From Verrucomicrobiales bacterium (GTDB lineage Bacteria; Verrucomicrobiota; Verrucomicrobiia; Limisphaerales; J093), in contig JABTUJ010000001.1 in the NCBI GenBank assembly GCA_015075445.1, forward strand, positions 353,419 to 417,418: a stretch of 64,000 bases of DNA. Direction: 5' to 3'. Both the position numbers and the translations under genes were made by a program. The notes under the pieces were generated by a model. The model was not told where the DNA came from. It worked only from the letters and a program-made list of their open reading frames with translations, and searched no databases. Within the stretch, counting starts at the first letter, position 1. Every line of letters begins with the position of its first letter. Below, piece by piece: positions 63,362 to 64,000 of this stretch.

Positions 63362-63866
63362 ACGGTTCAACCTGAGACTTGTGTCGGCGTATGCTGGGCT
63401 GGCATTGACGCTTCTCGCGCCAAGGGAGGCCTTTGCCCAGGCGGACCATGAGAAGCTGACGACGGCGGCCTGGAAATGTTTCAAAGCAACCGATTATACC
63501 TGCGCCATTACGAACGCGCAGGCGTGCATCGAGGATTGGAAAGAGGCGGCCAAGGATCTGCAAACAAAGCTTGAAAAGGCCGGCAAAGAAGTGCCAACCG
63601 GTAAGGTCTCTAACGAGGTAAAGGAAGCGATCTTCGCCAACGGCCCGCTGAATGACGTGGCAACCTGTTACTTCATCATCGGTGAAGCCAACCGCCCTTT
63701 TGTTAGAACAAACGTCGAGAAGCTAAAGGCGGCGAAGGCTGCGTACGAGGAGGCGCGCAAATTGACTTTTGGGCGCTGCTGGGATCCAAACGGGTGGTTC
63801 TGGTCGCCGGCGGAAACCGCCAGCCAACGGTTGCGGGCGCTCCCAGCTGTTCCGACGAGCAAGTGA
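63348..63866 (+). CDS. Small exported protein
   Basis: 172 residues from ATG 63348 (GTGGAGAA upstream). Signal peptide VSAYAGLALTLLAPREAFAQ, predicted cleavage after AFA. Mature part: TTAAWKCFKATDYTCAITNA QACIEDWKEAAKDLQTKLEK, ATCYFIIGEANRPFVRTNVE and KAAKAAYEEARKLTFGRCWD. The helix-pair pattern resembles a TPR-like fold with four or five cysteines. I do not recognise the family. Confidence 0.65.
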   Translation: MKYSKRFNLRLVSAYAGLALTLLAPREAFAQADHEKLTTAAWKCFKATDYTCAITNAQACIEDWKEAAKDLQTKLEKAGKEVPTGKVSNEVKEAIFANGPLNDVATCYFIIGEANRPFVRTNVEKLKAAKAAYEEARKLTFGRCWDPNGWFWSPAETASQRLRALPAVPTSK

Positions 63867-63915
63867 AGGCCCGCTTGGTTTTAGGGGGTTGAACGAAACG
63901 CTGCAACGCGAGAAG

Positions 63916-63940
63916 GACATCCCGTCGGCTGCGGGATGTC
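63916..63940. other. Hairpin, possible terminator
   Basis: GACATCCCG (63916-63924) pairs with CGGGATGTC (63932-63940) around TCGGCTG. It lies 50 bases after the last gene, in the right place for a terminator, but no T-tract follows. Confidence 0.4.
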
Positions 63941-63969
63941 TGACTCCGTGCACCTTGGTGGCTTGAGAA

Positions 63970-63999
63970 GCGCTTTGTCCACACTTGTGGACAAAGCGC
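63970..63999. other. Perfect 13-bp hairpin at the window end
   Basis: GCGCTTTGTCCAC (63970-63982) and GTGGACAAAGCGC (63987-63999) form an uninterrupted stem with loop ACTT. It could be a bidirectional terminator or a repeat unit; the window ends one base later. Confidence 0.5.
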
Positions 64000-64000
64000 C

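Overview
This window looks like GC-rich chromosomal DNA from an uncultured Verrucomicrobia-like bacterium (Pedosphaera/Limisphaerales type). The evidence is a pair of prepilin-like proteins with the [20 protein letters not shown] motif and SNLRQ-type tails, a Ser/Thr kinase fused to WD40 propellers, an ECF sigma factor, and a MauE-type membrane protein. This assignment is inference from gene style; there is no rRNA in the window. I saw no tRNA, rRNA or CRISPR array.

Bases 1-42,250 are a mosaic of mobile and defence DNA. A truncated serine recombinase and small HTH regulators (1-1.4 kb) are followed by a host gene (1,811...7,489). That gene is split by an IS481-like element (2,172-7,391, 6-bp duplication TCTCGT), which is itself split by a decayed four-gene transposon (2,809-7,083, 3-bp duplication CTA). 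Removing both restores open reading frames exactly. Next come a conjugative coupling-type ATPase with a putative C-terminal nuclease domain (7.8-11.0 kb) and an ISAs1 element (12.1-13.4 kb). Then follows the most interesting stretch (13.4-20.9 kb): a three-gene operon (ImmA/IrrE peptidase-macro domain fusion, P-loop kinase-adenylosuccinate synthetase fusion, DarT-like/DUF7002 protein). It converges on a two-gene operon (deoxyribosyltransferase-like/MazG fusion, AAA+ ATPase). More insertion sequences, a TOPRIM protein, a complete serine recombinase with a translationally coupled small partner, a HicBA toxin-antitoxin pair, a P-loop ATPase, iteron-like repeats, a regulator and a RuvC-like protein fill 21-33.6 kb.

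From 34 to 42 kb there are transposase relics and two further cassettes. One is an unusual operon of a KamA-like radical SAM enzyme, a YbaK-type deacylase and a PD-(D/E)XK-like protein, joined by 4-bp overlaps and flanked by IS21-type fragments. The other is a SIR2-HerA pair, a known anti-phage arrangement.

From 42.3 kb the content looks more like resident chromosome: GtrA, two pseudopilins and a PIG-V-type mannosyltransferase; a MauE-like membrane protein with a 10-cysteine partner; a NarL-type regulator with Glu at the phospho-acceptor site; an IS3 element and relics; a ParB/DUF3102-like protein; then an ECF sigma factor, two tiny ORFs and a large fused glycosyltransferase; a kinase-WD40 receptor; a CsgG-like lipoprotein; a HEAT-repeat membrane protein; and a small exported protein running to the window end.
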